Below are positions 35,279 through 47,467 of a stretch of 64,000 nucleotides of DNA, in pieces. Location: positions 870,436 through 934,435 of the forward strand of contig JAKUHH010000080.1 of assembly GCA_022701365.1 (NCBI GenBank). Reading direction: 5' to 3'. Source of the stretch: Mycocentrospora acerina (Eukaryota > Ascomycota > Dothideomycetes > Pleosporales). Numbering within the stretch: the stretch's first letter is position 1; every line of letters begins with the position of its first letter. The position numbers and the translations under genes were made by a program. The notes below the pieces were generated by a model. That model did not search any database. It was not told the origin of the DNA and worked only from the letters and a program-made list of their open reading frames with translations.

Positions 35279-37195
35279 CTTGACGGCTGCTCTGCTGGAT
35301 GAGGTGAAGATGAGGCTGGGTGGGGTGTAGGTGAGGCGGGGATGGAGGAGGCTCTACGCCGATAGCTCTGTAAGCAAGAAAGAAGCAGGGTGACGCGCAA
35401 GAAAAAGCGACCGCAGAGTGGATAGGCGTTGGGGGTTTGCGTGGGAATGGGCAAGAAGGCGATGGAATCTGTTCGCAGGGACAGCACCAGCCAGGCAGAC
35501 TCGCTCACTGTGCTTCACCGAGTCGCCCCTCCCAAAGGTGCCAAGCATCTGATGCAGGGTTACATAAGCAATGGCTGTGGTGGCAGTGATCCACGCTCAG
35601 TCTCTAGGCTGGGCTTTAGCTGATTCCACGCCGTGAACGCTGACGCAAGATCGCCGCAGCTCCGGCCCACCATCGCTGCATCTCATTTCCACCTAGCGCG
35701 TCGCTTTCTGTTGACTCTGCTGACACGCATAAGCTTCCCGCAACAACAAACATTGACGTCGCCGCTGCCCGTCGCCTCACCCGCCCGGCCACCCGTTCTG
35801 GCTGTCTGGCTGTCAGTCAGGATGTCTGTCGGTCCAGCTGTTTGCCTTTTGTTTTAACCTTTGAGCTTGCGCTGTTTGACTCGGGAGCCCTGAGTCGTCT
35901 GCCACCGCCAAACGTGAGGGGAGGCGGGTGCGTGTTTCATCGTCTTCTCAGACACCGGCTGCATCTTTCGACCAAGGCCATGCAGACTGTGCGACCGTCA
36001 CACTTTGCAAAATGCACATCGTGATCTTCGTCCGCCGTGGGTAACAACGCTATAGTCTGGTCCTCCCGTGCACCTTGTCGCCAGCCAGCTCGGTCAGCAT
36101 GCTCTGCGCAGCCGTCTTCCATAGCTCCCTGGCCGAGCCCGAGATTGTTTGTTATGCTCTCGCCCAAAAGCAACGCCAAACAACGCGTGCGGAAATGAGA
36201 AGCTAACGTTGTGGTAGCTCCACACTCGAAACTTGACAGGAGTCCCTTACACAGGCTACGACGGCCATGGGCCAGGCACGCCTCCCCGCAATTGGCTATG
36301 TTTTCTTTGTTTTCACGCATAGTGTTGCTTTTGCCTTTCTCCCCGTAGCTATTTTGGTGCAAAGTCAGCACAGCACTCATTTGGGTGGATTATCCTCCCT
36401 CCTGCCGGACCACTTACTGCATTTTGCGACGCCAATGTTTCTCTACCTAGGCCTCAAACCAGGTACGACTCGGCAAGGCATGTGCCTGGGGCATTGTCCA
36501 GTGGTCGATTTCCCATCTTACTTCCGGCCATGCCTGCGCACATCCAGGATTAGCCTGGGGGGTCCCTAGTCGACTCCATGTCGCCCAATGCGTACCGCAG
36601 GCCCCGGTACACAGAACAATGACACAACTCAGCCTGCTCTCTTTGCTGAATTTATTAAACTCCTCGTGGGTCCCCACATGCATTGCTTCCCTAGGGTACC
36701 GTCCTTCCTTTCCTTCAAACCTCGCTCGCCTCATCGTCACCTAACAACATTCGCTTCTGCAATTCGTCGTAACCATTACAAGTAGTCTTGACTAGTACAA
36801 ACGATCCCGCTCCATACTCCAACGGCTCCCGACGCCGCTCACTCAGCCACTCATATTGTTGCTGCACGTTTAAACCTAGTACGCGTCTAGAGTGTTGGGC
36901 CTCCACATACCATCAGCCGAACTGCGAACCCACGTTCTTCATTTCTTTTGGCCATACGAACGCGTTCGCGTCTCTCCACAGCAACCTTGGCCAATTTATC
37001 ATTCCTTTTTGCCCTCGACCTCTCGATTTCGTCAACATTTACACTCGTTCGTCTCGCCGACATCATTTTCGGTACCAGTCATTGGACGTCACTTCCACGC
37101 ACAACTGCACAACCAAGAATATAGCATCAGATTGATCTACAGGCAACTGTAAATTCGCTCACTTAGCTGATGCAACTGCTATTGCGGGCATCAGC
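35279..37195. other. Divergent spacer between RAD23 and the plus-strand membrane protein gene
   Basis: 1.9 kb between divergent genes, containing both promoters. Short frames occur on both strands without recognisable features. Pyrimidine-rich sequence at about 36960-37070 fits a leader for the downstream gene. Confidence 0.5.
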
Positions 37196-38551
37196 ATGTT
37201 TGGGTCTCGCAGGTTATTCGTCTCCATCCTCGGACCTGTAGCATGGTCGACCACAGCCGCAGATGCTGTTCTGTCTATCCTGGAAGCCGCTTCATTCTCG
37301 AACACACAGACTTCTCTTTACAGAGTAGCCGCTGCAGCAGGGGCTTTGGATATTCTTTCGCTATGCTGCATTGGCTTCTTTACTGTTCAACATTTACGGC
37401 CTAGGGATGGGTTTGTAACACAGTCAGCACAGGCAAGACATATATTGACGGGGGCTTGTATCCTGCAATCATTGATCGCTTTGACAGTGTCCCTTGTGTT
37501 GATCATCCTGATCAAGTCGAAATGGCAAGAAGTCTCTAGAATATCGTCTAAAGTAGCAGTTTCTGACTGGAATCTGCACTTCGCTGCGCAAGTAGCGGTT
37601 TGGTCAATTTCGTGTGCCGGTCAGCTCGCACTGTACTCGATATGCTTCTGGACACGACATGCACCAGAGGCTCTGGAGGTCTCTGTGTCTGGTCCTCGAG
37701 ACTCAGTCATGTCGGAAATTCCAAGTGGACGGGCAAGCAGGAATCTTTACGTTATGGAACCAACAATGCCGTCGTCACCACTCGCTGGACTTCCTTCTCC
37801 AACTTTCTCTCATCGGTCCTCGAAATCGCTAAACTCCTTCAAAGAATCAATACGCCACGTTGTGCGCCCGGCCACGTCACGCACCACTCTAATCAGTCGT
37901 CCTTCTTTCTCGCAGAGCATCTACTCAGACAACCAATCTTGCCACAGCATTGCACACCCCGATGCGTTTGACAGCTGGGACACCAGCAGTGTGAGCCCCA
38001 GTGCTCGCGATGCGGTCATGCAGTACAACCCATCCTTAGGAGCAACGTTTGAAAGTATTCCCGGCAGTAGATCTGCTACGCCCGCTCGCGTCTTGGACGG
38101 TCCTTTTCTTTCAGACCTTCCTGAAGTCGACGAAGAGCTGGTTCCTCCTCCTAAAATGATGCACGATATATCCCGTCCACCAAGCCCCAGCTTAAGTCAC
38201 GAAGCACACATCCACCCTCTTTTCAGGAGCGAAAGTCCTACACCAGCACCTGCAGCCACACCTGGGACAAGCATTATTGCGAGCCCCCTGGCCAACCAGG
38301 CCATTGTCGCTCCGCCTCGCTCGTACTCTCGCATGCGATCGAACAGTCGTACTGCAACTCAAAGTCCGTTAGTTCCTGCGCGGAGCGTTCGCGACCGGCG
38401 CGCGAACAGTCCACAATCGCATTCGAGAAGCCCCTCGCCACCTAGCCGCGAGATGACACCCCCCATTCCTGACTTCATTCTCAATTCCTCACCAAGGAGT
38501 AGCTCGAGTGGGCCACGTAGAGTACAAATTCAGTTCTCTCCCGACCGGTGA
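37196..38551 (+). CDS. Uncharacterised fungal membrane protein with long Ser-rich tail
   Basis: Single exon of 451 aa. The ATG at 37196 follows an AT-poor leader. I do not recognise a named family. The first ~165 residues hold about four hydrophobic segments (around VSILGPVAWSTTAADAVLSI, GALDILSLCCIGFFTV, GACILQSLIALTVSLVLIIL and AAQVAVWSISCAGQLALYSI). The remaining ~285 residues are Ser/Pro-rich and probably disordered and cytoplasmic, with many SP sites and basic patches (RSVRDRRANSPQSHSRSPSP) that could be phosphorylated. Coding evidence is the length of the frame, normal codon use and the coherent architecture. Function unknown. Confidence 0.8.
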   Translation: MFGSRRLFVSILGPVAWSTTAADAVLSILEAASFSNTQTSLYRVAAAAGALDILSLCCIGFFTVQHLRPRDGFVTQSAQARHILTGACILQSLIALTVSLVLIILIKSKWQEVSRISSKVAVSDWNLHFAAQVAVWSISCAGQLALYSICFWTRHAPEALEVSVSGPRDSVMSEIPSGRASRNLYVMEPTMPSSPLAGLPSPTFSHRSSKSLNSFKESIRHVVRPATSRTTLISRPSFSQSIYSDNQSCHSIAHPDAFDSWDTSSVSPSARDAVMQYNPSLGATFESIPGSRSATPARVLDGPFLSDLPEVDEELVPPPKMMHDISRPPSPSLSHEAHIHPLFRSESPTPAPAATPGTSIIASPLANQAIVAPPRSYSRMRSNSRTATQSPLVPARSVRDRRANSPQSHSRSPSPPSREMTPPIPDFILNSSPRSSSSGPRRVQIQFSPDR

Positions 38552-40916
38552 TATTTTTCCAAAGGCCTTTGGCGTCTCCAATTGCAATTGAATGGGCTCG
38601 TTCACCTGCTATCACGCTCGTAATGTTGATGGACCTAATGTCTCACGATTTTCTTTGTATATTTCGATTTCCTTGCAACTCTGACTAGTATTTCGTGTTT
38701 TTTATTCCGCTCAGTCAAGAGCTTTGGCGTTGGGTATACCACAGCACGACGATAGGATTTGGTAGATTTAGTCGTAGTATGTAAATGTTGCTATGCTAGT
38801 AGAGGGAAAGGACGGGATCAACGAACCACATTTTCAAAATTCACATCCATCTTGCACAAACAATCAAAACCTATGCACATGTCCGCTTCATGCACAGAAA
38901 CTAAACTCTCACACAACCACCCTCCAGTTTTCATGTACAATCTTTCAACCTACTCAGCATTGCGATCTGACAATCCCGATTCCCGATGCCGAATCCCCAT
39001 GACCAGAAATTTTCCTTAGCTTTACGTGCCGCGAGCGCCGTTTTGCGAATCCTTGTCCAACCGTTGCATGGGTAGCCCACCCGCGAAGGATGGGTACCTT
39101 GAGTCGCGCAACGTGGACATCCTGACGGAAGATGATATGGAAGAGCGCGGATACGGGTGCGCTACAGTTTGTTGCAATCTCCACTTCGACGCCAACGTTG
39201 ATGCGAATGAGGGCAGAGATGAATTGTGAGGGGAACGGACTGGGCGAGTGGTGTTCAATGTGCAGGTGGACATGTGCGTCGTCATTGGGAAATTTGGGTC
39301 AATTTAGGTCTTGAGAACAAGGAGCGAAGCCTTTGGTATGGCAAAAAGCTTGCGTTAGATCAGTGTAGAGCACACAATTTAACTATCCATCTACTGCTTC
39401 ATCATCCAAAGTCTCGATATCTTCTTGTGCTGTTGAATGCTCACTCTGTCCCATCACAAATCACAATCTTGGCGCTTGAATTCTCATCTCGGCATTTCTC
39501 AACGTGGTACCCATCTCCGGGGGAGCAGGCCGAAGGAATTCCCCGTTCCGTTTCGTTTCCATGGCAGGTAAATCGAAGCACGGGAGAAGCCTTGCAGAAC
39601 AGTTGCATTCTTTCAAACAAGACAAGCTGGATCCGAAACGTGGTGCAAGTAAGAAGGAACGTCTTCCGTGCGCAGATGTGGTTGGTGGGAGTATGTGTCT
39701 TGTGAAAGGGGCGTATGAGATGTTCGTTTTGGCGGGTGCATCGCGATCATCCCGTCTAGCGCTCGGTTAATGACGTGCGATGCCTGGGGGCAAGGCAGGG
39801 CAAAACTCGGGTTTGGGTGGATAGTGAGGCGCTGCGTGGAAGGGCGGACTGTTGGTACTACGACGGTCAAGTCCCAAACGAGTGTTGTGAATGAAGACGT
39901 AGTTCTTGTGATTTTGTTGCGAGAAGCACTGAGTTGCTGACGATGTGATGCTAAGTGTCTCCTGATTAGTGTTGGTGTTGGTGCATCGTGAAGGTTCAAT
40001 GATTGTTTCGTCAGTCTCAAGTACCATGGTTGAGATCATGAAAAATATCCAGACCGTTTGTCGCAATTCATATTCACCATTAATGAACTTCCACCATCGT
40101 GCATAGCGGAACGTTGTTTGCACTGCTGTTGTTGCCGCTCGCTGCTGGCCAGTCCCTCTTATGTCCCCGATTAGGCTAGTCCTTACAGGCTGTCTCGGAG
40201 GTTCTCAGCAACAACTTCACCATTATCTAGCATTAACGACCTAAAACACCCCGACAACTCTCGGGACTTGACCATAATACACCACCTACCCTAGGTTTTC
40301 AACTCTTGATCCCTGGCGCTCGCTACGAACGTCAGCGCATCTGCTCGCCCGTGCCACGCAGGAGCATTTGGTCGGCAGGGTCCAAAGCTCTTTCTTGCGA
40401 GGAGTAACTCCCTCTTGACATCAGCTAGCAGACGGCATTCAATACGTCCGGGAAAATCGGTTTCTTGACTCAAAAGACAAGCGAGCGAACTTGTAGGTGG
40501 ACATTTCCTGCGTTGCATTATTGTCTTCAGCAGGACGTTGTACATACAGTTCAGCTTCACTGGTTACGCATGGTGAGTAGCCTTTACATTCAACACTCAT
40601 CAACACTTAGACGTCTTCTTTTCTTGCGCTACAGCGACTTGAGAAGTGCTGTTGGTCTTGCCAATTACTTTCATTCGCTCCTGACTTCTCATGTTCAGCG
40701 GCTGACACGACTTGTTCACAGCTCGCGCAACTTTTCAACACATCACGCATTGCAAAAAAGTATCAGCCATTCAATTCCAGTTCATTCCGGTAAGTAAACA
40801 TCTATTTGTTCTCTGCTTGTTCAGGTATCTGGAGCATCGAGCATCTTGACACATTTTCTGGGCCGGGATAAGGGCTAACCGCCGGCAATGCTTCTACAGC
40901 ATACGTCTCAGCAGCA
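38552..40916. other. Intergenic: between two plus-strand genes
   Basis: 2.4 kb. The last ~600 bp (40300-40916) is pyrimidine-rich and contains possible donor and acceptor signals (TGGTGAGTAG at about 40571), so the next gene may have a spliced 5'UTR. Frames at 38990-40110 on both strands have no domain. Nothing else seen. Confidence 0.45.
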
Positions 40917-43900
40917 ATGCCACCTAAACGAACGAACAAGGCGGCAAAAGCCATACCTTCCAAGCCTCTTAAGACAACAGGTACGTCTACTTTGATCTCT
41001 GCTCCTACGCATCTGGCCTTGTTAGCCATGCTAATCTTGGCGCAGCTAGCTTCGTACCTAAGCGAAGGGGGCATAGTGCTGTCGAGGGAAGAAACAACAT
41101 GTCGTCGCGACTTGCACCCTCAGAACCTCTCCACATGACTACGCGACGCGCTGCAAAGACGGCTTCTAACCATTCAAGCTCTGCTGCACCATCAAGCGTC
41201 GCTTCAGGCAGTCGCCGTAGTTCCTTGAATGACATTGCGCAGTACGAGGATGCGCCTTCTGACTTTGAGCAAGAGCGAACAGCCAAGCCGAGCCGAACGT
41301 CGACCGATTCTGGTTCGCCGCAAATGTCCAATGGCTCCTTTGACAACAACACCCCTATGAATGGAACGCAGACTCCAGAAGTGGAGAAGCCTGCATCTGA
41401 TGCGACTTTGACGCCATCAAAAACAGCAAGCAGGAAGAGGCGCGCATCTGACAACTCGATGCAATCCAGCAAAACACGCCCAAATGGTGTTCTGACCCGT
41501 ACTCAAAGCGATGTCTCCGAACAACAACCGCGCAGGAAAAAGCGCAAAACAACAGACACCCCAGCAGAGCCCGTCGACCAACCTCCAGAATTGACCGACG
41601 CAAGTACATCGCCCAATTCGCCTGAGCAGATTCCAGATGTCGCAAGCAGTCAAAATCTTCAGAATGTTCTACCGACCAATGGCGAGGTACCCGCAAAACC
41701 CGGGAGGCGCTTGCCAGGACGTCGACGCCAACCGCATCCGGACGTCAATGTCGAAGCTGATCTGCGCCGACAACTCAATGTCAAGATGAACTATCGCAGC
41801 CTTGCCAAAGTGCAGAAGATATTACTTGAAGAGTTATCAAATCGGAGTATCAGAAATCTCCAAAATGATCCTAATTACCACGAGCGCGTTCCAGGGTTCG
41901 CGCCCCTTATGGCGCAACTTGACAAACGTCGCGACGCCCGCCTTGATCAGATCCATGCCGTGCGCACAAATAAACTTGAGCAGTTGGGGCGTGTACGCGT
42001 CGCAGAGCAGCATATACAGAAAGAGCAATACATCGTAAGTCACTAATTTGATATCGCGTGCACAGAGACTTACTCTTCAAAAGAATCGGTTTTGGGATCT
42101 ACAGGACGACTTTCTGTTGCAGTGTTATTTCCGGTTGAGACGACTTGAACGCGAAATGAATGGTGAAGAGGCGGATGCCACCGACGACGAGGTATGATCA
42201 TCACCAATTGTTGAATCTATCTTTCCTAATTTCTTTAGGACAATATTTTCCCACCTACTTATAGTGATGAGCCAGGCCATGACCATGAGGGTCGAATAGG
42301 CTCAAGGTATGCCTCGCGTAGCAGGGCCTATGTTGAAGCCGATAAAGAGCTTGAGAACGACTCTCGGCGAAGACATCTTGATTTAGCCCGAGCGACTTTT
42401 GTAGTTGAGAACGAGGATGCCGATGACTCCATCGACGAACTTGCCGGAGGCTATGCCACGTTTGTTGGACCAGACCGTACTGAGGCGACTGCGCATTACA
42501 ACCTTGTCAGCCTTGCCGACGCTGCGGATAAGATCGAAAGGACCCCAACACCGCCACCACAAACTCCAGCGATACAGGTTATACCCAATGAGCAAGCAAC
42601 ACAGCTTATGATGCTTGCAGAGCTATCGACGGCGCAACCACAAGCCATTGCCCCACCACGACCATCATACATCTACCCACATCCTTACATGCAACAACAC
42701 GTGCAGCCACCTCAGGTACCACAACAAACGCAGACGTCTCAACCGCAACATCAAGTGCAACCATCTCAGCCCCAGCAGCAATCGGAGCCGTCCCAGATAC
42801 AGCAGCACATTCTGCCATCTCAATTCGATGTGCCTGCTGTTGCAGAAGAGCTAGCGAGGCAACTGGCGCTCATGGAAGCTTCTTCGGCGGCCCCGACAGT
42901 TTTACCATCTCGATCTGCACACAATAGCCCAGTAAAGGCATCACTACCGGCAATATCATCTGCTCAGGACGTGTCTCAGTCAGAATCCAACAATAAACTC
43001 ATGTCAAATGAGTCTGAAACGCAGAAGAAGGCGGCACCGGCACGGATTTCAACGCACCGCATTATGGATATGCTCAACGATGACTCAGATGTTCCTGTAT
43101 ACAGACCCCGAGAATCTCAGCCCCCGATACAGGAACCGAGTACTCCGTCGAGGCGAGAGGCAACGAGTCAGCATAATACTCCGTCTCACAATGGTGACAT
43201 TCGGCAAGATACTGCCGTGCGGAGGCGGGAATCAGTGACTGAGCAGCCCATGACAGGAGGTCCAGGAAACTACGAACAAGGGATTACTAACCCACCACTC
43301 TCACCACAAGCGAGTGTGCAAGCACCACATCCAACTCGCCAGGAGCCTGCCCCAATGTCCTACGACGAGCAGAGACTACGCGAAAGGGATCCATTACGCA
43401 AGATACGAGAACTTCTTGATAGAAAGGCACGTGAGCATGGAAGAAGAACCGTCGATCGGCCTCAGTATTCTTTGGGGAATTCGTTCTCATATCTAACATC
43501 CCAAGACGAGTACGATCCACAAAATCCATCTGTGGGGATATATGGTGCTTCTACTAGCAATCCACATGCACACCTTGCGGCACTCCAACGTGAAGTCCAA
43601 GATCGAGCTGGCCCTCACCGAGAGAGTGATAGACGACCGAGTGTGTCACAAGCATCTCAGCAGTCTGTGGTTTCACCGTATCAGGGCAACCCTCCTCAGC
43701 TTCACCAGAGCGAGTCTAGCAGGACTGCACCAACGCAATCTGCACATCAGAGTCCATATGCTCCGCCTCCTGACTCGATGCCCCTTCCACCTAAACCGCC
43801 TGGCCCACCACCGTCAGCTCCCGTTACCAACTTCCGATTCGCTCACTATGATCATCCAGCGTCACCACTTAGGCCATCGTTCCCACTAGGACCCTTGCGA

Positions 43901-44386
43901 CCAGAGTATCAACAGTTGGCTTCAGCTCTGACACAGATTGCGCCGCCACCGCCGTCACCGCATTATTCCCCGCAGTATGGTGGTCCGCAACACTACCAAG
44001 GCGGATACATTCCACCTCCAGGGTCTTTTCAAGCGCCTCCGCCTCCTGGGTCTAACGTGCAATCATTTCCACCACTAAAAATCCACCAGTACGGCGGCCA
44101 GCCTATCCTTCCTGCGAATATGGCTCCTCCTCCTCCCCCTCCTCCGCCACATTCGGGGCCACAAGTACAATTCGTCGGTCAGTCTGCTTTACCGCCAGTT
44201 GCACAGGCTTTCTCTCCAACACAGGAGCAGCCACCTCGAGCACACTATGATCAGCGCGACAGTCATGGCGACCGTCAATCTGAACCGCAGTCGAGACCCC
44301 GAAGGCAATATAGGAGCTATCATGCTCCTGGCACGCAGTTCAGAAGCTACCAGGGACCCGGGGAGCAACGAAGGAGAGGTGGCTAG
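40917..44386 (+). CDS. Uncharacterised fungal nuclear protein, Gln/Pro-rich
   Basis: Exons are 40917-40980, 41046-42034, 42105-42191 and 42239-44386, with introns of 65, 70 and 47 bp; the product is 1095 aa. I do not recognise the family. The basic N-terminus (MPPKRTNKAAKA) and clusters SRKRRAS and PRRKKRKT (about 183-190) suggest nuclear import. The most structured part is residues 258-380, a charged helical region (DLRRQLNVKMNYRSLAKVQK; FLLQCYFRLRRLEREMNGEE). It crosses exons 2-3 and may be a coiled coil. An acidic block (RATFVVENEDADDSIDEL) follows. The C-terminal ~600 residues are Gln/Pro-rich, including a poly-Pro stretch (PPPPPPP), and end in RG/RR repeats. This architecture resembles fungal chromatin or transcription scaffold proteins, but that is only analogy. 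Confidence 0.8.
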
Positions 44387-45542
44387 AAAACACTTACTCC
44401 ATATCCAGACACTCCGTATCTGGCGGCATTCTGTATTGACTTCCCCGAGTTGGAGCAACTTTGTGTCTTTATGAATCCAATGGAGTTGCGGAATTATAAG
44501 AGCATGAGTCCGTCGCTCAGCCCGACGCCTTGTGAAGACCTTGAGAGCAATGATGGCTGGACGCCTTCTTCCCCAATTTCAACAACGGAAAGGAGCCTGA
44601 CATGTGCAGCCGACTTCTGGCCCGGTGTTCAACCCTTGCCCGAGTCGTCAATGCATGGAAGTAGCTCCAGAAGCTGGACACAAAATTATCTGTAAGCGAG
44701 TAAAAACAGCATGACCGTCCCGAGGAGAATATCACCTATACTCATAATGAATCTCAAGCAGTTTGAGAAAACACGTTACCTCGAGTAGAAATAGATTGAT
44801 TTGATTATTATTTTTTAGCGCAGGGAGATTGCGCGTTCCGATCGCTACTTTGACTTGCCGAAGGAATGGGGGGTTCTTGGTTCCATTTCCTAACCCCCTC
44901 CTTCAAAGCCTCAGCGTTTGCTCTGCTTTATCCCATCTTGTATTGTTTTACCTTGTTTTGTCGGCAATGCATGCAAGCAAGCATGCATTGCCAATTCACT
45001 GTTTTTTGTACTTTAATCTTTCCCCCCTTTTGCGTCTTGTTCTTATTCGCGCATCATGCGTCATTGGGCTGAATGATGATTGTGATTGCGCATTTTTTTT
45101 CAATGTGGGGATGGAGGCTTCTTCTTGTATCTCCTCCCTGTTCCGTTCCCTGAGCGAGGGGTTGTTTGTCCGTTCGTTCGTTTATTGCGAGAAAGCGCAC
45201 CTTGTGGATGGTTGAGTTGAGTTGAGTTGAGTTGAGTTGAGTACATTGAAACAAATGAAAGCGGAGAGGCGTATCTAAGGAGTAGTATTGGTGGTGGTGG
45301 TGGTAGTAGTATATATAGGTGGAAGACAAGACTGTTAATAAACAAATGTGTATGACATTATTCATACTGTATGTACCTCTTCACACAACCATGTCTGTCT
45401 GTCTGTCTGTATATGTGTAGGTAATTGAAAAATGGTCATTCAAAGATAATATCATCTGCAAAGTATGGATACACTTGCTCGAGCACTTCGCGCAAATCCA
45501 TCCATCCATCTATCTATCCATCCATCTGCCCACCCCAGCTCC
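44387..45542. other. Convergent spacer with simple repeats
   Basis: 1.16 kb between the convergent 1095-aa protein gene and ES2. It holds (GTTGA)n at 45211-45242, a GGT run (about 45291-45303), TGTC repeats (45392-45410) and CATC/TATC repeats (about 45498-45530). No gene seen. Confidence 0.6.
45211..45242. repeat. (GTTGA)6 microsatellite
   Basis: Six perfect GTTGA units in the spacer downstream of two convergent genes. Confidence 0.9.
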
Positions 45543-46985
45543 TCAAGCCTTCCTCTTCTTCCCCCCTTGGGGTGTCCACTCGCCGCCCGTCTTCGCACCG
45601 CCAAACCCACCCACCGTGCCATGCCTCGGCGTCGCGCCGCCAACCCGCTCAAACAGTCTTTGCGCCGCGGGCGTCAAATCCGCCTTCCCCCTTCGCGGGG
45701 TCTGCGCTCCGGCCAGTCTAGCCAAAGGAGTAGGCGCAGAAAGAAAGCGAGGAGTTTGCGACGAAGGAGGAAAGATGCCTAGGCTCTGGGGTACATTTTT
45801 GCCAGTGGAGACACTGCCAGCGTTGCCACTGTTGTTGGAATTGGACCGTTTGGTGTTTATGTTGTCCACCATCCTGTGCAGTAGCTTCTCTCTGCTTGAC
45901 GTTTCAGACAGGTGGAACGGCGTCGCTGCGCTTTTGCCGACGCCGTACCGCTCGAGTAGATCTTCTGGCGCGTCGTCGGGGTCGGAATCTGGGTCTGGAG
46001 GTAGGGCGTCGACGAACGCGTAGCCGTTTACACGCGGGGTTTCGCTGCCCGTGTACCCTCCTTCGCTGGGATTGAGACGTGGGTTCCCTGATACGGCGGC
46101 GCGAATGGCGGATAGTGTTGGGCTTGAGGGACGTGGAGGATCGGTTGTGTCTGATGTGGTGGGCAGGCGGGTGTTATTGTACGCGACCTGTTTCGGAGGC
46201 GCGAGAGAGGCGTTTTGCTCGTGTTGAGCGCGTGTAGTGGCCCATGATTCAACGCTGTCGGGGGCGAACATGAGGCTGTTGAAGGAGGTGTGTTTGTGTG
46301 CTGTCGGTGCTGCGGGACGGTCCTCGAGGTTCTGGCTTGGACGGACTGTGATTTCCTTTGAGTCGGAGGAAGGCGTCAAGGCGAGGAACTTTTGCTGCGC
46401 GAGACGCTGTTTGCTGGCGTACATGTTTCCTTCTCGCAGCCAGGCGGTCTTTTCAAACCTCTTGCGGTTTTGCGCGTCGATGATTTGGGAGAAGGACTCT
46501 TGGTCCTCGGAAGTATATTTTGCTTGAAAGGCACCTAGACTCATGGACAGATCCACAGAGTCCATCTTGCCCAGACCTTCTTCGTCTTCGTCCTGGGCTT
46601 CCGTCGCAGCGACACTACGCGGTGTATCTGCACCCCAGACACTGGGCGTCTTGTCCCCAGCACCCCCGCGGGCAAGCCTTGTCCTCGCAGCTACCCCTTT
46701 TCTTCCCCCAGCCACAGGTGTCATGGCCACTGTCAGCTTCTTGCCCGCCTCCCTTATCCAGCCCTTATCCCGGCTCTCGACAGCATTCAGGTATTCGCGC
46801 TGCGCATCTGCCTCGGCCAGCCCAGGGAAGAAGTCGCGCCGAATGATATGCGACACAGCGGATGTATACGTGTCTTCGTCCAGGACTACAGAGGGGCGTT
46901 TGATGCGTTTTGGCGCGGGAGGAGGCGCCATGAGTGCATTGGAGGCGCTGCGCTTAGTGAGCGCAGAGGAGTTCGTGGTGGCCAT
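45543..46985 (-). CDS. bis1: ES2/DGCR14 (ESS-2, S. pombe Bis1) splicing-associated nuclear protein
   Basis: Single exon of 480 aa. ATG at 46985 (MATTNSSAL); the frame is open further upstream but only through non-ATG codons. The Es2 family signature sits at the N-terminus (RPSVVLDEDTYTSAVSHIIR, then DFFPGL), followed by the conserved central segment (DSVDLSMSLGAFQAKYTSED and SFSQIIDAQN). The C-terminal part carries further family features (NSLMFAPDS, ETPRVNGYAFVDA) and ends in a basic GGKKRKA. Es2 proteins associate with the spliceosome C complex and are nuclear. The Ser/Thr-Pro-rich tail is consistent with a phosphoprotein. Confidence 0.93.
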   Translation of the reverse strand: MATTNSSALTKRSASNALMAPPPAPKRIKRPSVVLDEDTYTSAVSHIIRRDFFPGLAEADAQREYLNAVESRDKGWIREAGKKLTVAMTPVAGGRKGVAARTRLARGGAGDKTPSVWGADTPRSVAATEAQDEDEEGLGKMDSVDLSMSLGAFQAKYTSEDQESFSQIIDAQNRKRFEKTAWLREGNMYASKQRLAQQKFLALTPSSDSKEITVRPSQNLEDRPAAPTAHKHTSFNSLMFAPDSVESWATTRAQHEQNASLAPPKQVAYNNTRLPTTSDTTDPPRPSSPTLSAIRAAVSGNPRLNPSEGGYTGSETPRVNGYAFVDALPPDPDSDPDDAPEDLLERYGVGKSAATPFHLSETSSREKLLHRMVDNINTKRSNSNNSGNAGSVSTGKNVPQSLGIFPPSSQTPRFLSAPTPLARLAGAQTPRRGKADLTPAAQRLFERVGGATPRHGTVGGFGGAKTGGEWTPQGGKKRKA

Positions 46986-47467
46986 TGTTGGTGGTCGGAT
47001 GGCGGTGGTGTGATGGGAGGGCCGTCTGGGTGTCAAGGGCCGGAGACTGATGTCATGAAACGCTATACATTTGGGCTTTGTGTGGTCGCAAGAATGGCTA
47101 GTGAGAGATGTTGAGTGTGGAAGAGGGAGTGTTGGCGCAAAGGCGATTGTCCAGGCATCGATGCTCACATGGTATTGCCAAGATCGGCAGATGGCTCTCA
47201 CCGCCCTCAGCCCTACACTCAAATTGTGGGATGAACAGGCACGTCTGCATGAATCTCTTCAACATCAAGCTTGGAATAGAAGAAGGTTGTTCGCTATGGT
47301 ATCATTCACTTTTACTTTGAAAGAGCTGCTGGATGTTGATATGCACATCCTTTCCCTGTGCTCCATCTCTCCAGACGTTATCCACCTCATTTCTTTCTCA
47401 AATCCCCTGCAACTACATAGCATGCAGAAAGTGTAGAGACCGTTCACCCCAAGCACTGCAACCTAGT
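46986..47467. other. Spacer: ES2 promoter and TIF6 3' flank
   Basis: 482 bp between two minus-strand genes. No further feature seen. Confidence 0.5.
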
